DNA of 64,000 bases from Fructobacillus parabroussonetiae (GTDB lineage Bacteria; Bacillota; Bacilli; Lactobacillales; Lactobacillaceae). Positions 60,397 through 64,000 of this stretch are shown here, piece by piece; within the stretch, counting starts at the first letter, position 1, and each line of letters starts with the position of its first letter. Below the pieces are notes generated by a model. That model was given only the letters and a program-made list of their open reading frames with translations. It ran no database searches and had not been told where the DNA came from. A program made the position numbers and the translations under genes. Where the stretch lies: the NCBI RefSeq assembly GCF_018437265.1, contig NZ_JAAMFL010000008.1:1-64000 (forward strand). The letters are read 5' to 3'.

Positions 60397-61995
60397 TTAG
60401 CCCTTTTCACGGACGGTAAAGTCGCGCTTGCGACCTTGGCCATTACCACGACGTTCGCCGCCATGGTTGTTGCCCTTATAACCACCGCCATGACCGTTGC
60501 CACGACGTTCGCCATCACGACGGCCACGGTAGCCACCGCCACCATTACCACGGCGTTCACCATCGCGATGTCCACGGTAGCCACCGCCACCGTTTCCACG
60601 ACGGTTACCACCACGATAGCCGCCACGTGAGCCACCCTTACCACCCTTACGGCGTGGCAAAGGACGTTCGCGAGACAAGGTAACAGGTGCGTTTTGCTTT
60701 TCCAAACCAGCAGCCGAAGCCAAGAGGCCAGCGGCCAATTGTTCCGGTGTGAATTGGCTAACCAATTGAGCAACCTGTGAAGGCATTTCTTCTGGCTTAA
60801 CCAAGTTCATCAACTTAGCGGCAGAATCAATGGCCCCGTTAATGCGGCCAATTCGTGCTTCTTGCAAAGTAGCAGGTTGCAAAGGCGTCATCCGCTTCTT
60901 CGTCAAGTCTTCAATGGCACGCAAGTAGTCCATTTCGTTTGGCGCAACAATGGTTACAGATGTTCCTTCTGCACCGGCACGACCCGTACGTCCAATACGG
61001 TGGACGTACGATTCGGGATCCTGTGGAATATCGAAGTTATAAACGTGGGAAACATCCTTCACGTCCAACCCACGGGCAGCCACATCCGTTGCCACCAGGA
61101 GGTTGATTTCGTGGGCCTTAAATTGGTCCAAGACACGGGAACGCATCTGCTGGGTCAAGTCACCGTGCAAGCCGGCAGCCTTATATCCACGAGCTTCCAA
61201 CCCACGGGCCAATTCTTCAACGCGACGCTTCGTACGACCAAAGACGATGCCCAAGAAAGGTTCTTGGATATCGATTGTCCGTGTCAAAGCGTCAAACTTT
61301 TCTTCGTGACGGCAGCGGATGAAGAACTGTTCAACCAAATCCGTCGTCAATTGCTTGGCTTCAATCTTCACCATTTCAGGGTTGGTCATGAACTTCACCC
61401 CAATACGACGAATGGATTCTGGCATTGTTGCTGAGAAGAGCAACGTTTGACGTGCGTCAGGCACTTGGGCAATAATCGCTTCGATATCGTCCAAGAAGCC
61501 CATGTTCAACATTTCGTCGGCTTCATCCAAGACCAAGGTTTGAACATGACCCAACTTAGCCGTCTTACGGTTAATGTGATCAAGCAAACGGCCAGGCGTT
61601 CCGACCAAAATTTGTGGGTGTGACTTTAGGCCTTGAATCTGACGGCGAATGTCAGATCCACCAAAGACAACTTGCACGTTCACGTGCTTGTCTGAACCCA
61701 ACTTCTTTAATTCTTCAGCTGTTTGAATGGCCAATTCACGCGTTGGGGAAATGATCACCGCTTGGATGTTTGGGTTATCCAAGTCGATGTGTTCCAAGAT
61801 TGGCAAACCAAAGGCGGCCGTCTTACCAGTTCCCGTTTGGGCCTGGCCAATGACGTCCTTACCCGCCAAAGTCAGCGGGATCGTCTTTTCTTGGATTGGT
61901 GTTGCGTCCACATAACCGTGGGCTGCGATGGACTGCAAAATGGCTTGTGACAAGCCGAGTTCTTCAAACTTCAAAATTTTCTCCTTTGAAAGCAC
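60397..61995 (-). CDS. cshA: DEAD-box RNA helicase, CshA type
   Basis: DEAD-box helicase of 532 residues acting in cold adaptation, ribosome assembly and mRNA decay. The motifs are complete: Q-motif with [44 protein letters not shown] and [10 protein letters not shown]. From about residue 445 the tail is an RGG-type, Gly/Arg/Asn-rich repeat that should bind RNA. GGAG precedes the ATG. The leader and promoter hold three palindromes. Confidence 0.95.
   Translation of the reverse strand: MLSKEKILKFEELGLSQAILQSIAAHGYVDATPIQEKTIPLTLAGKDVIGQAQTGTGKTAAFGLPILEHIDLDNPNIQAVIISPTRELAIQTAEELKKLGSDKHVNVQVVFGGSDIRRQIQGLKSHPQILVGTPGRLLDHINRKTAKLGHVQTLVLDEADEMLNMGFLDDIEAIIAQVPDARQTLLFSATMPESIRRIGVKFMTNPEMVKIEAKQLTTDLVEQFFIRCRHEEKFDALTRTIDIQEPFLGIVFGRTKRRVEELARGLEARGYKAAGLHGDLTQQMRSRVLDQFKAHEINLLVATDVAARGLDVKDVSHVYNFDIPQDPESYVHRIGRTGRAGAEGTSVTIVAPNEMDYLRAIEDLTKKRMTPLQPATLQEARIGRINGAIDSAAKLMNLVKPEEMPSQVAQLVSQFTPEQLAAGLLASAAGLEKQNAPVTLSRERPLPRRKGGKGGSRGGYRGGNRRGNGGGGYRGHRDGERRGNGGGGYRGRRDGERRGNGHGGGYKGNNHGGERRGNGQGRKRDFTVREKG
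60508..60603 (-). repeat. 48-bp tandem repeat in cshA (RGG tail)
   Basis: Two imperfect 48-bp units (60508-60555 and 60556-60603) encode [16 protein letters not shown] twice. A further, diverged unit ([18 protein letters not shown]) lies at about 60454-60507. Such repeats can change in number by slippage. Confidence 0.75.
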
Positions 61996-61997
61996 AC

Positions 61998-62060
61998 AAA
62001 GCGCGCTTTAAGACCAAATTGGTCTACTTCTATAATAACGCGCTCCCTGCGCGTTGGAAA
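61998..62060 (-). promoter_or_regulatory. cshA: cshA promoter and leader with three palindromes
   Basis: Minus strand -35 TTTCCA (62055-62060), 17-bp spacer, -10 TATTAT (62032-62037). The spacer is filled by the inverted repeat AACGCGC-tccct-GCGCGTT (62037-62055 on the plus strand). Downstream are AGACCAA-A-TTGGTCT (62011-62025) and AAAGCGCGCTTT (61998-62009). All arms are perfect. Confidence 0.6.
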
Positions 62061-62119
62061 GGCCAAGCAGTTTATAGTCTAACTGGACTGACTAGTGTTA
62101 TCAAATGATTCAATTTCTC

Positions 62120-63280
62120 TTAGGGGGCAGCCTGACCGGTTAGTTCCGTAAAGAACTGCTGACCAAGTTTTTCGAAGGAATGATCGCCATCATACTGATT
62201 CGAAAGAAGAATAATGGCATTTTTCCCCTTGTTTGAAACGACGGTATTCGATTCATAACCCGAAAAGATGCCATGCCCTTCATAGACCGATCCATAACCA
62301 TACAAACCGGAAACATAGTGTGCCGGCAAGTGTTGGCTAAGGAGCTGTTGAGGATTTTTATCCAATTTGTTCGTGAAAAATAAACGGTAGAGTTGATAGA
62401 GTTGGCCGGTCGTCATCGACACGTTACCGGTTCCCGTTTCCCGCTGGTATTCCACCGGCAAAACATCCCGCTCACTCTCGCTTCCAAACTGATAGGCCTT
62501 AGCAAAGTTTGCCGCCTTTTTAAAAGTCGGATAGAAAAAAATGCCTAATTTCGCCTTCTGATTAAAGGCCTGATTGGCCAGCGTCTGGAAGGGCTTGCCC
62601 GTGACTTTCATCAAAATGCCGGCGAGCAAGCGGTAGTTAATGGGCTGGTAAGTCCAACCGGACCCCGTGCCAATCACACCACCTGAACTCTCCGCATTAG
62701 CAGCTGAAAAGTCCACGTTGTCCGCATCGGAAGTAAAACTATCCGGCTGCTTGCTCTGCTTCAAACCAGAGGTCATGGTCAACAGATCCCGCACCGTAAT
62801 TTGGTCAGCGTTTAAAACGTTTGGGTAATAATCCGATAGCTTACTCTCGTAAGACAGCTTACCGGCATCCACCGCCTGGCTCACCAAAATGGCCGTTAAG
62901 ATCTTGGCCGTTGAAGCAACTGGAAAAGTCGTTTTCGGCCCGTTCGCCTCGTTTTTTTCAACGTTTGCTTTTCCATAGCCCTGATGAAGCACGATATGCC
63001 CGTTTTTCACCAGCAAAGCCGTACCAGAAAAATGGTTATCCTGTAAGGCCTGGTCAAGTTTCTTTGCGACTTGGCCATCGGCGTGGACCGTTTGGTCGAG
63101 TCGTTCCGTCGTTGTTGCGGATGCCTTTTTGGCAACCGCTCGATCCGGTCTGGAAGCCCCAACAATGGTCAAAGCCAAAATGAGGGCAAAGAGGAAAAGA
63201 ACCGATGCAAAGTAAAAGATCGGGCGATGATACCAAGGAAGCTTGGCCTTAGCGGGAAAAATATCCGTACGCTTAAGCAT
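62120..63280 (-). CDS. Membrane-anchored serine hydrolase, beta-lactamase/PBP4* family
   Basis: 386-residue protein with an N-terminal membrane anchor (about 21-43) and an extracellular class-C beta-lactamase-like domain. The SxxK motif is STAK in FPVASTAKILTAIL. The second motif reads WTYQPINY, so the Tyr is kept but the usual YxN Asn is Pro. GHGIFSG takes the place of the KTG/HxG motif. Such proteins act as peptidases or esterases on cell-wall or other substrates. It overlaps the murF end by 8 bases. Confidence 0.85.
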   Translation of the reverse strand: MLKRTDIFPAKAKLPWYHRPIFYFASVLFLFALILALTIVGASRPDRAVAKKASATTTERLDQTVHADGQVAKKLDQALQDNHFSGTALLVKNGHIVLHQGYGKANVEKNEANGPKTTFPVASTAKILTAILVSQAVDAGKLSYESKLSDYYPNVLNADQITVRDLLTMTSGLKQSKQPDSFTSDADNVDFSAANAESSGGVIGTGSGWTYQPINYRLLAGILMKVTGKPFQTLANQAFNQKAKLGIFFYPTFKKAANFAKAYQFGSESERDVLPVEYQRETGTGNVSMTTGQLYQLYRLFFTNKLDKNPQQLLSQHLPAHYVSGLYGYGSVYEGHGIFSGYESNTVVSNKGKNAIILLSNQYDGDHSFEKLGQQFFTELTGQAAP

Positions 63281-64000
63281 GCTTCCCCCATCCTGTTGTC
63301 AACTCGTCAACCAATTGCTCGAGATGAATCCCGTGCGAGGCCTTTAAGAAGACAAAATCCCTTGCTGTCAAAGACTTTTTCAAATCCGTGGTCAACTGTT
63401 CCAACTGGTCGGCTTGATAGCCCCTGACGTCAAGATCAGCTGCTCGTTCTTTTAATGCTGGCAACAAATTTTCGACCATTAAAGGCCCAACGAGCGCGAC
63501 CTTTTTAGGCTTGGCTGCCAAAACAGCGTCAGCCAAATCAGCGTGCAGGGCTGGGCCTTGCTCGCCCAATTCCAACATATCGCCAAGTACCAGCACTAAG
63601 TTGTCGACAGCATCCTTTGAAAGCGCCTGCAGCACTTCTTTAGTTGCGGTCGGATTAGCATTATAGACATCCGAAAGTAAAGTCGCCCCGTTGGCAGCCT
63701 TTAACATCTCCGTCCGGTTCTTCGTGAGATCAAAATGTGCCAAAGCACTTGCCATGGTTTTGAGGTCTAAGCCGAGGGCCTGACCAACCATAATCGCTGC
63801 TTCTGCATTCTTAACATTATAGCGGCCCAGCATGGGAATTGCAAACCGCTGACCGTTTTCGGTCCAGGCCGTGGTCGTTAAACTTTCGTCGACATCGGCT
63901 GGAACCGGCCCAAAGGTCTTCGTGTTTTCCGGTAGGGTCGTTGCCTCGACAAGCAACGGTTCGTCTGCCGGAATCAAGAACAAACCGCCCGGCTTAAGGC
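63273..64000 (-). CDS. murF: UDP-MurNAc-tripeptide--D-alanyl-D-alanine ligase, C-terminal part
   Basis: C-terminal about 242 residues of MurF, which adds D-Ala-D-Ala to the peptidoglycan precursor. The frame is open to the window edge, so the N-terminal part with the P-loop lies outside. Recognisable are MLGRYNVKNAEAAIMVGQAL, the SDVYNANPTATKEVLQAL motif and VLGDMLELGEQG. It runs 8 bases into the serine hydrolase gene. Confidence 0.93.
   Translation of the reverse strand, partial: LKPGGLFLIPADEPLLVEATTLPENTKTFGPVPADVDESLTTTAWTENGQRFAIPMLGRYNVKNAEAAIMVGQALGLDLKTMASALAHFDLTKNRTEMLKAANGATLLSDVYNANPTATKEVLQALSKDAVDNLVLVLGDMLELGEQGPALHADLADAVLAAKPKKVALVGPLMVENLLPALKERAADLDVRGYQADQLEQLTTDLKKSLTARDFVFLKASHGIHLEQLVDELTTGWGKHA

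Noticed and set aside
60436-60630. Thr/Ala-rich open frame on the plus strand
   Set aside because: It is the antisense shadow of the Gly/Arg repeat tail of the helicase.

Overview
The window reads as chromosomal core DNA of a heterofermentative lactic acid bacterium of the Leuconostoc/Fructobacillus group (Leuconostocaceae). The D-lactate dehydrogenase at 53.2-54.2 kb is of the Leuconostoc type, and most other genes are Firmicutes housekeeping genes in familiar orders (gmk-rpoZ, secG-rnr-smpB, yqeG-yqeH-yhbY-yqeK-rsfS, uvrB-uvrA, yvcK-whiA). I cannot separate the genera without a search. I see no mobile element, CRISPR array, tRNA gene or prophage.

Layout. At 0-0.2 kb two tandem strong promoters fire leftward into what looks like an rRNA operon just outside the window. 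At 0.3-2.5 kb, minus strand, are an unknown gene, an S1 protein, a cyclophilin, rpoZ and gmk. A small plus-strand gene with a LexA box in its promoter follows. At 3.2-7.6 kb are two unknown genes, mutS2 and cvpA. rnhC (plus) is followed by a ytxH/DUF948 pair, rny, smpB-rnr-secG, an rRNA/tRNA methylase, yidC and a two-component system (to 18.2 kb). At 18.3-23.9 kb is a ribosome-assembly and tRNA-modification operon. Then come an Apf-like secreted protein, an amino-acid permease, a small unknown pair, uvrB-uvrA, the lipoteichoic-acid/glycolipid genes (32.1-37.9 kb), a heterodimeric ABC exporter, yajC and tgt (to 43.6 kb). On the plus strand are a Nudix gene, a probable 6S RNA, a TauE-type permease and the aromatic amino-acid operon (45.5-51.7 kb). 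The rest, minus strand, holds an EIIC-like permease, ldhD, clpP, whiA-yvcK, radC, an MFS exporter, folC, a DEAD-box helicase, a serine hydrolase and the end of murF.

The most interesting region is 45.49-51.65 kb. A promoter is followed by a 19-codon leader peptide (MKSINVTMMNRYYGFYYFR) that ends in a run of Tyr and Phe codons. Next come three perfect hairpins, the last a textbook terminator, and then an operon for the chorismate-to-Tyr/Phe branch. This has the layout of a ribosome-mediated attenuator for aromatic amino acids, which is unusual in Firmicutes, where T-box and TRAP control are the known systems. The first structural gene encodes a major-facilitator transporter fused to an AroQ chorismate mutase with all catalytic residues present. 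The last encodes a short BacA/prephenate-dehydratase-like protein without an ACT domain. TyrA also lacks an ACT domain, so no allosteric domain is visible in this branch and leader control may take its place.

Other notable points are: a tRNA-guanine transglycosylase that has lost its cysteine zinc ligands; a uvrB SOS box that is also one arm of the ltaS terminator; terminator-like hairpins in the leaders of the ABC exporter and of cvpA; an apparently leaderless rnhC transcript; and three palindromes in the promoter and leader of the DEAD-box helicase gene.
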